Assembly: GCA_014529385.2 (NCBI GenBank) | Contig: CM043944.1 | Location: 66,356,895 to 66,416,894, forward strand | Length of the DNA: 60,000 nucleotides | Reading direction: 5' to 3' | DNA from: Adiantum capillus-veneris | Lineage: Eukaryota; Streptophyta; Polypodiopsida; Polypodiales; Pteridaceae | Shown here: in pieces, positions 33,815-45,570 of the stretch | Position numbering within the stretch: the first letter of the stretch is position 1 | How the letters are laid out: the number at the start of each line of letters is the position of its first letter | Position numbers and translations under genes: made by a program | The notes under the pieces: model-generated | Seen by the model: only the letters and a program-made list of their open reading frames with translations | Databases searched by the model: none | What the model was told of the DNA's origin: nothing

Positions 33815-36800
33815 ATGGCTGACAACAACAACACAGATGTGTTCAAGGTGTTTGTTGCTGAGGACAGGTTGGATGGGGACAACTACCCAATGTGGGCTTA
33901 TATGATGCAACATGTTCTTGTGTCAAAAGGTGTCTAGAACATTGTGCAGGTCATTGATGTACGTCTTGGTTCTAAGGATGCAGGCGATGTTGAGGATGTT
34001 GCAAGTCTTACTGCAAGGATTGCAGCTGTTAGAGTTGTTTTACCTACGGCATAACAAGCTCGTTGGGATGTTAAGGATGTGCAGGATCATGTATTGATTG
34101 TGTTGTCTGTGAAGCGCACCATTGTTCCTCACATCCGTTCAACAAAATCAGCAAAATAGGCTTGGGATATTCTAGCAGGTCTTTATGCAAGCCGCAATGA
34201 GGCTAAAATGGCTTTGCTGCGTAAAGAGCTGGAGTCGAAGATTATGCATGAGGAAGATGATATGGACACTTTCCTTGCTAGTGTCAAGGATATCAATGAG
34301 CAGCTTATTTCTGCAGGTGAAGTCATTTCAGACAGTTCCCTTCTGCAGACTGTTCTTGATGCCTTACCAGATTCCTACCAGACTTTTGCTAGTACTTGGA
34401 GACTGATGACCCAAGGAAATCTTGAAGTTGTCAAGTTTGATGCATTATGCACATTGCTGTTGCAAGAGTCACTTTCTAGAAAAAACAGGACTAGGCAGCG
34501 TGCAGTTGAATAGGCTTTTATTGCTTCTAAAAGAAAGGGTTCTTATGGTTCTAAAAGAAAGGCTTTTATTGCCACTTCTTATGGTTCTGTTGCGACTGGC
34601 AAAAATTCTGTTCCTAATGCTTCTGCTGGCAGTACTTCGTCTGGAAATTCTGGTGATAAGGGAAAAAAGAAGATGCGTTGCCATTATTCTAAAGCCAATG
34701 ATCACTTGATCAAGTCGTGTCCTAAGTTGAAGGCCAAAGAGGCTAAGAAGAAAGAGGGTGGTTCCACTGCAAATGTTGGTTCCACTACAAATGCAGCCAT
34801 TGTTGAGTCTTCTGTGAAAGGAGACTGTAATGCCAATGTTGATGCAGAATGGGCTTTTAGCGCAGAGTGCACTTACAATCCTGCTGTCCATGATGCATGG
34901 TTATCAGTTGCTGCAGATTCACATGTGTGGTATTTCGACAGTGGTGCTACAAAGCACATTACCTCACATCATGAATTGTGTCCCTCTCTTGATTCTGTCC
35001 CTCATGGGAATTCAGTCACTTGTGCCAACAACGCCTCTTATCCAGTTCAAGGAGTTGGAAAGATTGTGCTCACTGCTGCTAATGGCAGTTCCTTCACACT
35101 TGTTGATTCACTTTATGTACCTGGGATCAAGGAGAATCTCTTGTCTGTATACGCACTTGCTAGACTTGGACTTGTAGTCAAATTTGTGGATGACAGATGT
35201 ACAGTTCATGATCTCAGTTTTGGTGATTAAATTGTTGCATCTGGCCTTTTGTGCCGTGGGCTGTATAAGCTCACTTTGTATGACAAGTGTGGACAAAATT
35301 TTGCAAATGCTGTTGCAGATTCAAGGGCTATTTCAAATGCAAAACTTTCGCATGCATGTTTTGGTCATCTGAATTTTGCAAGTTTGTTGCATTTGCAGAA
35401 ATCTGATATGGTTGCTTCTTTGCCACCTCTTGAAGCACCTGTCAAACATTTTTCTGAAGGTTGTATTTTGGGTAAGATGCAACGTTCTAAATTTCCAAAG
35501 GATGGTTCAGTTCGGGCCACATGCAGGTTGCAGCTTGTGCATAGTGATGTTTGTGGGGCCATGGAAACTCCGTCCTTGGGCAACTACCTGTACTTCGTGA
35601 ATTTCATTGATGATTACTCCAGGCATGCATGGGTATTTCCACTTAAAGCGAAGTCCGAAGTTTTTATGTGCTTCAAACAATTTCTGGCTATGGCTGAAAA
35701 TGTCTCGAAATGTACTATGGGCACCCTCCGTTCTGATCGAGGGGGGGAGTATATGTCTCATGAATTCAATGCATTTCTAGCTAGTCGTGGGATAAAACAC
35801 CAATGTACAGTGCCTTATACACCTCAGCAAAATGGTGTTGCTGAGAGGAAAAACAGGTCACTAATGGAAATGGCACGATCTATGGTCAAAAGTCAAGCTT
35901 TGCCGCATTGTTTTTGGCTTGAGGCCATTATGTGTGCCACTTATGTACTTAGCAGGTGTCCTACGAAAGCTTTGCAGTCTATTACTCCATATGAAGCATG
36001 GCATGATAGAAAGCCTTCTATTGAGCACCTGTGTTTTTTTGGCTGTTTGGTATATGCTTTGGTGCCACAAGTGCAGCGCATAAAATTGGATGATAAGGCT
36101 GTCAAATGTATTTTTGTTGGTTATAGTGCTAAAAGCAAAGGTTACAGGTTTTATCATCCGCAAACAAAATGTATTCTGGTTTCTTGGGATGTAGTGTTTG
36201 TGGAAGATTCTGTTCAGCCCTTACTGTCATGTACTAGAGACAGTAATGTAATCTCACAGGACATTTATGACACTTTGTTGCCTCTTTTCAGTGGTGGAAA
36301 CACGAATGTAAGTTCCAATGAGGCAAATGTACAGCCTATGGGGGTTTCTGAAAAAGTTTTAGATCAGCCTATTACTGATGCAGATGTACATGATGTACTT
36401 GATGAGGAAAGGGCTGAAAATGAGCAGGCTAGAGGTATGCCAAAATGACTGGTGCACACTTTGCATGACGGTAAATTGGATGCACCTTTGTCTAGTCGTA
36501 CTCGTTCAGGCTCTCACCATCCATCTTATGCATCAGATTGTTATGCTTTGGCTATGTCTAGTTTACACGATGTTGAGGAGCCTCTATCTTATTGATGAAG
36601 CACATAATTTAGAAAATTGGATGGCTGCCATGCAATCAGAATACGATGCACTTATAGAGAATGACACATGGACTTTATGTGATTTTCCTCCTGGCAAAAA
36701 GGCCATTGGTGCGAAGTGGGTTTACAAGTTGAAACGCAAGCCACATGGTGAGATTGATCGCCATAAGGCGCGACTTGTTGCAAAGGGTTATGCACAACAA

Positions 36801-38100
36801 AAAGGCATATATTATGAAGAGACTTTTGCTCCCACTTGTCGTATGACTACTGTGCGTTTTCTATGTGCATTGGCAGCTCATTTTGGTTGGGATGTACATC
36901 AATCAGACATTGTTACTGCTTTCTTGAATGGTGACATATTTGAGGAAGTTTATGTAACGCAGCCTCGCGGTTTTGTCATAAAAGTTTATGTAATGCAGCC
37001 TCGCGGTTGAAGCAATCTCCTCCTGCTTGGTATTATAACGCTGACACTCATTTGGTCAAACAAGGCTTTCGTAACAGTCCAACAGAAAGCACATTGTATG
37101 TAAAGCGTGAGGGTGATGTATTTCTCATCGTGGTTCTTTATGTTGATGATATGCTGATCACTGGACCCAATGAGAGACATATTGCTGAATTTAAGGCTGA
37201 TTTGAATGCTACTTTCAAGATGAAATATTTGCGGCTGTTGCATCATTATTTGGGTATACAGTTTAAGTAGTGTGATGGTGGTATTGCCTTGTGTTAGAAA
37301 AGTTACATAGAGACATTGCTATGTAAGTTTGGACTTGAGGATTGCAAACCTATTGCCACTCCCATGGAAACAGGTTTGAAGTTGAGTCTACATGATGCTG
37401 GCGATCCTGCTGATGTCACTCTTTACCAAACTGCTGTTGGCTGCCTCATTTATGTATGCAACACGAGGCCAGATATTCAGTTTGCATTCTCACAGGTCAG
37501 CAGATTTATGCATAGCCCAGGGTCTAATCATTGGCAGGCTGTCAAGAGGATTTCCTGCTACCTTAGTGGCACTTTACATCTTGGCTTGTTTTATCCCAAG
37601 GGGGGGTCACTGCCGCCAGGCTTACATGCTTTTTCGAACTCAGATTGGGCTGGTTGTTTTGACACGCGAGTGTCCACATCAGGTTTTTGTTTCATGCTTG
37701 GAAGTTCATGTATATCATGGTTGAACAAGAAGCAACCTACTATGGACACTTCGAGTTGTGAGGCTGAGTACTGGGTAGTCTTCACAGCTACGGTTGAGTG
37801 TGTATGCGTCAGACGTCTTATGGATGATTTGGGTGTTGGAAAGGACCTTGCCAACACTATCTACACTGACACTCAAAGCGCATTGGCAGTTGCGAGGAAC
37901 CCATTTTTTCATGCTCGCACAAAGCACATTGAGGTGCATTACCACTATGTCAGGGAGAGGCTCTCAACAGGAGAGATTAGCTTGGCTTATGTGCCAACAT
38001 AGGACAACCTTGCAGATCTTTTCACAAAGGCATTGTCTCGTGAGAAGCTTGAAGCTTTGCGCAAAGATTTGGGCTTACTCCCCTTTGTGGATTGATCCTG
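33815..38100 (+). pseudogene. Copia gag-pol polyprotein, broken by stops
   Basis: The ATG at 33815 (ACCATGG) starts MADNNNTDVFKVF. In one frame follow gag (34208-34513), a degraded zinc knuckle CHYSKANDHLIKSC with the second cysteine lost (34676-34720), protease FDSGATKHIT (about 34935), the integrase zinc finger (one cysteine replaced, HFSEGC) and core with HSDV, RSDRGGEY and VAERKN (35540-35850), RT with VLYVDDMLITG (about 37135-37165) and RNase H ending in HYHYVRERL (37316-38002). In-frame stops include about 33937, 34052, 34157, 34511, 35228, 36446, 37268, 37296 and 38000. The segment 36560-37000 is out of frame, with a ~30-bp local duplication near 36950-37010. Confidence 0.94.
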
Positions 38101-38159
38101 TCCTCAGGGCATGGCACTTCCCTTTACTCATGTGCCAGCTCTCGTTCACTGCATCACTC

Positions 38160-38170
38160 CAGGGGGGATT
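38160..38170 (+). other. Copia polypurine tract
   Basis: CAGGGGGGATT precedes the 3' LTR. The reversed form flanks both old copia LTRs. Confidence 0.8.
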
Positions 38171-38378
38171 TGTTACCATATACATGTGGTAGTGATGTGT
38201 GTGAACACACTAGGACGGTTGGGGAATTTTTTCCCTCTTTAGGAGGTTTTTTCCCCCGTGCATTGTATATACGCCCATCACTCTAGGGCTATCTATCTTT
38301 CCATTGCACACCAAGTAATACCCTCTCTATTGTGTGCCTTGAGCTTCCTTTGTCTTCTTTGCAACCCTAATTCCAACA
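38171..38378 (+). repeat. Copia 3' LTR (208 bp)
   Basis: Same ends as the 5' LTR, with a 19-bp loss near 38360. CTCAT follows. Confidence 0.95.
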
Positions 38379-40859
38379 CTCATCTCATACCTTTTTCTTC
38401 TACTTCTTTTGGTCTTTTGAGAGGAAATTTAAATATTCTTTGAATGTTTTAGAGGAGTTATGTTTCTTTTTCTTAGCATGGGCTCTAGTGATATCCTTGA
38501 TTGGAACAAAAGGTTCACTCTCAGATGAGATACTAGGTATCACTTGGACTATGTTCACTACTGCTTTACCCTTGTTTAAAGGATTTTTTGGACAATCTTC
38601 AGAGAAGTGTCCTCCCTTTTTACAAAATTGCTTATAAAAAGCTTCAATTGGCTTAAGGTTATTGTCAGGCTCTGGGCATTCATTTTTCCAATGATCATCT
38701 GCACCATAGTTATGAGAGTTCTGAGTTCTTGGCTTAATCATGGGTCTTACTATCGGAGGTCTAATGCCTTGATTAGCTACATAGTACATCGGTGCAAATT
38801 ATGGTGTACGGTAAGTCACATCTTCTTCCATTGGTGGTGGATGTGAATTATACTAATCTCCTTCTACCATTATGATAGATGGACTAGGCTCAACATAGGG
38901 TGTAACAAGCACTAGTGCTTGTTCATCTACGACTCCCTCTGAATGCATGTACTTTATAGGTACTGCATTATGTCTAGGATATGGGGATTATTGACCCAAC
39001 ATGGTTTGAGGTCTTTCTATACCCATTGGTGCTCTTTGAGCTTGGGCCATATTATGCTGATATTTGTACACGGGTTGTCCTTGTGGCCTCATAGGTACAT
39101 ATTGAACATTCCCATCATACTTCGCTCTGTAATATCTCTCATTGGTCTCATGGTTGGTCCATGTACCTTCCATTGCACACCATTTTTGTGGCTTAATTGG
39201 TTGTCCATGTTGAGGTACCCCTTGTGCTGGTCCCCTCATAAGTGCTTTTTGCATGTTATTCATCATTTCATTCATCCTTTTGAGCATGTCTTCTATGGCT
39301 GTAAGTGGTGCTCCAATAGCCATTACCACTTTCGTTGGTTTGGTGGATGCTGTTTTCTTGCTTAGATTATCCTTCGGAACATCTTCTTTATTGAAAATAT
39401 CACAATTGTCTCCTAAGTCAATAGCATCTGGCACACACTCTTCTAGGGTCATATTTTTCTTGCTATACAATATAGAATGAAGTTCTTTGTTTAGTAGTCG
39501 CTCTAGAAACAATGATACTAGTCTTTCTCTACAGGTATTTCTAGTTTTGGGCATCTTGTAATGTATTGTTTCATGCTAGTTGCACAATCCCTAACAAAAT
39601 CACCTTGTTTCTGTTTGAAGCTATAGATTTGAGCTACAGTATTATGTTTGATCCCCCTTTTTGGAACATGCACCTCCAAATCCTTGAGCTAATGTATTTA
39701 AGTCTATGATTGACCTTAGTGGAATGTTTTGGAACCATGTCAGTGCTTTTCCTTCTAATATCATTCCAAATTCTTCAAATTGAGTATGGAAAACAAATAT
39801 GCGTTTTGCTCTTAGCACTTGTTTAAAGCTTGCTAAGTGGTCATATGGATCCCCATATCCACTATATTTTTTGAACCATTTTTGAAAATCAGTTGGTCTG
39901 ACAAGTCTATTTGGTTCAACTCCCGGTCTCTTGGAAGTTGGTCCTGTTCCGAGTCCTTCAAACCAATCTGTTATGTAGCCTTGGACTGGCTTTAGTGTCG
40001 CCCAGGTCTCTTTGTGATGAGGTAATTTTTGGTTTTTTAACATCACGCTCAAAAGATCTCTCACAGAGTTCATCTCTTGGAATAGTTTCTGGTCCTTGGC
40101 CTATTATCCAATCTCTGAAGGAGTTCCCTTGGTATTTAGTTTGTTCCACCTCCTCAGGACTCATCATAAGAAAGTTTTTTTTATAGCAATCTCTAACTAG
40201 GTAAGTTGGTAGATCTACCGAACCCTTTTCTTTGATTTTGAAGATATAGATGATCTTCATGGGTGTTGACTGTCCAGATTTGGCATGAGAAGTCCATAGA
40301 TAGTCTTTGATGTTTCTATCCTCCCAACAATAGACTCCGGTCCTAGGGTTATCCGTGCTAGTCCGTTTCAAAGGTTTCAAATATAATTGATCGTATCCCT
40401 CAAACTCTAAAGTCGATGGTCCTTCTTTTGCTGCCATATCTGGAATTATCGTATTTCTAACCCCCATTTTTCTATCACGTCAAGGTTTTGAAGTGGTAAA
40501 TACTGTGTTTTGTTTTTATCCATAAAAAAATTTCTTTGTTTTCTTGCCCTAATTTCCTCTTCAAAGTCTATGTCATGGTCATCAATGCGAATGGCATACT
40601 CTTCATTAGGATCCAGGTAAAACTGAGCTCCATTGAGATTAGTCCTATAAAAGGTGAGTATGTGCTTATAACGCACTGTCGTTCCAGTTCTTGAATGAGT
40701 CGAATAGGAAGACATTTCAGATGTTGATTCTAAAACTTTATCTGAGACTTCTTTAAAGATAGTGTCCAAGTGATCGCTTTTATTCACACTCTCTACTCTA
40801 CTAGCGATCTCTCCAAATATGCCTTGATTTGCTAGTATACGACCAGATCTAAGGTTCAT
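38379..40859 (-). pseudogene. Gypsy C gag (Athila/Tat-like)
   Basis: The ATG at 40859 begins MNLRSGRILANQG. Overlapping open pieces (40859-40446, 40467-39958, 40073-39642, 39554-38988, 38789-38400) show frameshifts in one original gag. The capsid domain is seen as DFQKWFKKYSGYGDPYDHLA then GKALTWFQNIP (about 39900-39710), and zinc-knuckle-like C-H-C patterns at about 38690 and 38600 (FCKKGGHFSEDC). A basic, glutamine- and lysine-rich end follows. The 5' LTR and PBS expected above 40860 are missing: tandem repeats start there instead, and the same join is found at 56170. Confidence 0.85.
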
Positions 40860-42440
40860 TATAGACTTGTGAAGCCCTAAATATAGTACTTACCGTCGGA
40901 TTGACTTGTTATCAACTTCTTCTACTTGATTTGATTGCAACTTCTATCAAGCTCTCAATTTCTTGTCTGCAATTTGATTCCTGCATAAATTTTAATCAAG
41001 TAAGCTATTCTTCCACATTAAAGACTGTACAAGTTTTGCTATTTGTTGTGACTAGTCTATGTGTATCACTTCAATTTGAGCTAAGTGAGTCAGTACTTCA
41101 GACTTTCACATTCTACTTTTGCAAAAAGCCAAAGGACTAATCTGCAATTTGGAAACTAAGTGAACATGTACTAATTTGGATCCGATTAAACCCAAAATTA
41201 CTGGTCTAACATTGTACAAGCTCAAAAGTCCAAAATGGTGTCTCTATGCATCAGAAGTAAATAATCATGACTATTTACTTTTCTCAAATTTTTACACTTT
41301 TTGGCTTGTTTTGCGAAGTATGCAACTTGTTAAGTTCTTTGGACAAATTTCAGTTAGGTTGAACAAAATTTGTTCAAGTTATCAACTGTTTCATGTCTAC
41401 GGACTCAATTTTCAACAATCTGGCTTAAGTCCCATTTTGTGATCCAAATTTGATTTGTGAAGTCTGCTTGATATGCTTGACCCAGTGGTATACTCAAATG
41501 TGCAAAAATGTCCAATTTTGTAGCAAATGTAAATAATCGCGATTCTATACTTATGTTATTTGTATGTAATTTTTTGCCACAATCTTGACACAGATTGGGT
41601 AAGTAGCTCAACTTAAGCTCCCTAGCCAAGTTGCATCCATTTTGGATAATTCGTGTTCAAATGGTCAACTTTTTTGTATCTATAGATTGGCTTTGCAAAT
41701 TTGGCCACAATTTTCACTCCAATGACCCAAATCTTACCATATTTGATTTGTGGACTCTATAAAACATGCTAAAACTAGTGGTATGTTAGGTTGGTCAAAA
41801 AAGTTGAAAAATGGAACAAAAGTAAATAATCGTGATGATGATTATTTACTTCTTGTAAATTTTTGTATCTTTTTGGTCAATTGAGCCTGTACACTTGTTT
41901 AACACCTCAATATAAGCCTATGAGTCAGTTTTCACTAAGTTTGAAATTTTAATTTCAATTTATACTCAAGTTTTCAACAATCAGTACAAAATTCAGTTTT
42001 TACCAAGGTTTTGGTCAATTTGGTGATCCAGATTCTATGAGCCTTTACAAAAGATGTTTCTACACATGCATAGAGTCTTTGGGATCAATCTTGGTCACTT
42101 TTGAGCTGAAAGTAAATAATCACGTTTATTTATTTTTGTCCTAAAATGAGCACTTTTTTCAACTTTTTCAGTGTGGATAGTCTTTTCATGAGCTATTTTA
42201 AGCCTCTAAGTCAAGTCAAACCTTAATTTGGCCTAAAATGTCAAGGAAAAATAAATAATCTAAGTTTTTGCAAACTCTTAAAATCTTACCTCAAATGTGT
42301 CCTTAAGCTACCCACTAGGTCAAACAAGGGTGCAAAAGTTCAAGCACCTCACTGCGATGCTAGCAAAAAGACTGATCAACTACTAGAAGACACTCAAAGA
42401 CAGATTGCAGGAGGACGTGCAATTAATAGGAAGGGGGGAA
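40860..42440. repeat. Degenerate ~290-bp tandem repeats (copy 2, longest)
   Basis: Non-coding, with GTAAATAATC-type boxes near 41257, 41529, 41822 and 42112 (spacings 272, 293, 290) and a partial near 42250. Several boxes are palindromic, for example AAGTAAATA, eight bases, TATTTACTT at 41255. It ends in the purine tract AGGAAGGGGGGAA at 42440. Confidence 0.72.
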
Positions 42441-43394
42441 TGTTTGGTGGACACAGCGGTCTGACATGTAAAAGGTGGATGTACACCAAACCTTGTAGTA
42501 CTCACTATTTCTTTTGAAGGAAATGGTGTAATTCAGGTAATGAGGATTCTCAATTGTAATATATTTTTCAAGCCCTCTTAGCCTCTCTGAGTCTACACCC
42601 CTTGTAAGTGGCCGAATGGCCGCGGGATAGTCTCCTTTGCTCTTAAGTAAACACCCTTAGTTTTGAAAAACACATCATCATTAGCTTGAAGAAGTATTGG
42701 ACGTTTACTGTGAGAGCCTCTTGCTGCTACAATTTGTAATCCATTTTTCTCCTTGTCTGGTAATCAGAATTTATTTCCGAATAGCACATTGTGTTCCTTG
42801 TCTCTTGCTCTACAATCTAAGCGTAATCATTCTTGGTTCTATTGTGGTTTGCAAAGTCTTGCTTGTGAGCCAAATGCATTGATTTGAGGTCTTAAATGAT
42901 TTTTATTTGATGTTTTGACCTTGGATAAGTGTTTCTATGCTTAAGGGGAACCTTTTCGTGTAGTTCTGTTTCAACTTTCGGAACAATTTGTGTGATGGAT
43001 CGTGATTTATGTACCTTCCCAGATGGCTGCAAAACTTGGTAGAATTGTACCCTTAGGTGTTGTAATACCTCTCCTTAAATTTCGTTGCATTTCCAATTCA
43101 TTTAGCTGCCGAAAAGGTGTGATGACCTGGAGCGGTGAGATCAGACATAGACTGATTTTCAGACTAGGAAGTGGTTGATTTTCTTTTGTTGTACTATGAA
43201 TAGCGCTCTGAGTTTACTTTGGTGAGATTGACACTCTTGTTAAGTATGTGTGCCCCATCCCGAGTTGCTTCCTTGCATATTGACATTATGTTGATACCAA
43301 AAATCTATGTTGCAGACGTCCATCATGGTGACCCGCTGATAGTACTCTTTAGGTATTGCCAACTTCATGCTTGTTGAGTTCTTGACACCCATAT
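42441..43394 (+). other. LTR-like sequence before gypsy A copy 3
   Basis: Counterpart of 10625-11591, about 95% similar by eye, starting TGTTTGGTGGACACAG after the purine tract and ending with the gypsy A target site CATAT. A 12-bp duplication present at about 11554 in copy 1 is absent here. No intact gene seen. Confidence 0.4.
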
Positions 43395-43517
43395 TGTAAG
43401 GACATGGGTCCTATGGGCAAGGCCATTGGCACGGTCGGATAGTGTGTACACTAGGGAGAGACTATAAGATAGCACGATTGGGTGGAGACTAGCACACACA
43501 TTACCACCTCCCTTCCA
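43395..43517 (+). repeat. Gypsy A 5' LTR, copy 3 (123 bp)
   Basis: TGTAAGG to CCCTTCCA. The following primer-binding site is mutated (CTGTATCCGAG instead of TGGTATCCGAG). Confidence 0.88.
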
Positions 43518-44208
43518 TCTGTATCCGAGATATTCTAGGGAGGAGGCTAAAAGCGGCTTGCATGTGCGTGTGACGCCCTGCTTCTCCCCCACATTCTGGA
43601 GACGACGACATCTCCGCTGTGCAGCAAAAACAAGACAGACACAGTTTCTTGCACGAACAACGCGTGGACAGACAGTGACAACCCCATCTATGCCCTCCAC
43701 AGTGGGCGACTAAGGCGGGCGACCAAGGCAAACTCAATTGGCAACTCGACAGCATCGAGGCTCTGAAGGCGCCTTGGTTGAGCGCGTAGGAAGTCCTGCT
43801 TAACCCTTGCGTGAAGGAGGGTTGAACACACCCCATGAGGGTAAGAGGCCAACACTTTACCATTAAGTTATTGGCCCTTGTTGTGTATAACAAGGAAAGA
43901 TAATCTACTTATGTTCAAAGAAAAACTACAAGGAAAGTGAAAGCTTCAAACTTCAAGGAAGTAGCTTTACCCTTCCTTTTCACTTCTTGCAGGAAGTCAA
44001 GTTTTCCTCCAAAAATTCTTTTTTCCTCAATGAGGTAGCTTCAAAGTGAAGAAAAGCCTTCACAAAAAAGACGAGTTTTTGTGAAGAATCATCAACGGTG
44101 TTCTTACAAGGAACGACAAGTCAAGCGTTCAAATTTCCGTAAGGCGAGGTTTGCATGCAATACAAATTGTCGTTTCTTTTTCTCTCTTTGCATTAGTGTG
44201 TGTTTACC

Positions 44209-45570
44209 ATGGCCAGTGAGGATATCCCACCTACACACACTTTGATTTTGAGCACGTAGATCAAAATCAAGGCACCACGGGTGCTGCTGACACTAATATG
44301 CATGATGATGATGATTTAGGAGATCATGGGCTTGTAGATATGGCTTCTTTCAAGACTTTGGAACATCACCAAAGAGTACTTGAAAGAAACCTCTCTCCAC
44401 TCAATGCAAATGTTACTAATCTTACAGAGTTACTTGTGAAATTTATGAATTCACAGACAACTCAAGGAGCCACAAGTGGCACGGTTCAAGGGAACCAAGC
44501 TCGTACGACTCAAGGAGTTCAAGAGACAAGTGCTGCAGAAGATGCAGAAGGTAGCACTGCATTACTTAAGAATATCACCATTCCTGAGTTTCACGGGGAA
44601 GAGCGTGATCGTAACAAGGATGCGGTCAATACGTTCTTACACAAATGGAGTGATATTCATAGATTGAGACACAGCTCGGATATAAAGGCTGCTGTGGAAA
44701 CAAGTCTATCTCTTAAATGCAAGGCCTATAAGTGGTGGATGACATTTCCAATAGATGCTCGTCCTCCATCTTGGGTAGCGTTTCAAGCTTGCATACCGCA
44801 TGTCTGGCCTCTCTCTCACAAAGTACCTTTCAAAGTATCGGGAAATCATATTAAAACTAGAAGGTCTAGATGAATTCCATAAGATACGGGGTTTTAATAG
44901 AGGTCTTGGCAAAGACTATCGTCTTCATGTCAAGACCCAACATCCAAAAACTTTGGAAGAAGCCATTAGTCATGCACAAAGATATGATGATGACCAAGAG
45001 AGGAAAGGAAATGTTCCCTACGCTAACAATACTTTTGCTAAGAGCAATGTGGCTAAGAGCCAATGGCGAGGTAGATCTCCCACACGTTCCAAGAGGAACA
45101 AGAGACAATCTACCTCTCCACGCCCACAAGAGGCTAAGAAGCCTAAGAAATCACGAGATACTCTGCGTGGGTCTCTCAGCACTGCTGATTTTGAGCGTGC
45201 AAAGAAACACAGTTTGTGTTTTAGATGTCTTTCGCACCAACATAACAAGAATGATTGTCTTTTTTTGCAAGGCAAAGAAAAGTCCATGCACACGGTGCAA
45301 CACCTCACATTAGATTCATCTCCTAAATATTGTGCTATAGAGGTTCTTCATATGGAAGAGAAGCACAAGTGTTGTGTGCCTTCTTCAATGTGCTAAAACT
45401 CATAACTCTTGAACTATAAGCTAGTCAAGAAATTCAAGCTTACACAGACTCCGTGCTCTCACAAGTATGTGGTGGAGCAGATGTCTAGGAATGATAAAGA
45501 AGTATGGGACACGGTAGTTTAAGGGGTTGAGCTTATTGTTCAAGATCATATGATGACCCTTGACGTACAA
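44209..45570 (+). pseudogene. Gypsy A gag, copy 3, with the protease active site deleted
   Basis: The ATG at 44209 (ACCATGG) matches copy 2. A one-base loss near 44240 shifts frame. The main open part (44298-44873, then 44800-45396) carries KWWMTFPIDA, LTKYLSKYREIILKLEGLDE, a basic region and the knuckle CFRCLSHQHNKNDC. Compared with copy 2, about 55 bp are missing near 44790. About 80 bp are missing near 45393, which removes the LVDDGAT protease site. This copy could therefore not process its own polyprotein even without its other lesions. Confidence 0.88.

Larger units (their letters stand above)
33226..38378 (+). mobile_element. Ty1/copia element, structurally complete, inserted in gypsy C
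   Basis: The element is 5153 bp with two LTRs, initiator-Met primer-binding site, gag-pol in one frame, polypurine tract, and a perfect 5-bp target duplication CTCAT at 33221-33225 and 38379-38383. The two LTRs differ at about 14 of 205 aligned positions and by one 19-bp gap by eye, so it is older than gypsy B. Many in-frame stops make it inactive. The two reversed fragments at 3473 and 27381 are the same family. Confidence 0.96.

Noticed and set aside
41200-42300. CRISPR-like array of regularly spaced palindromic boxes
   Set aside because: Spacing is about 290 bp, the boxes are degenerate, the intervening sequence is itself repeated, and the context is plant retrotransposon DNA.
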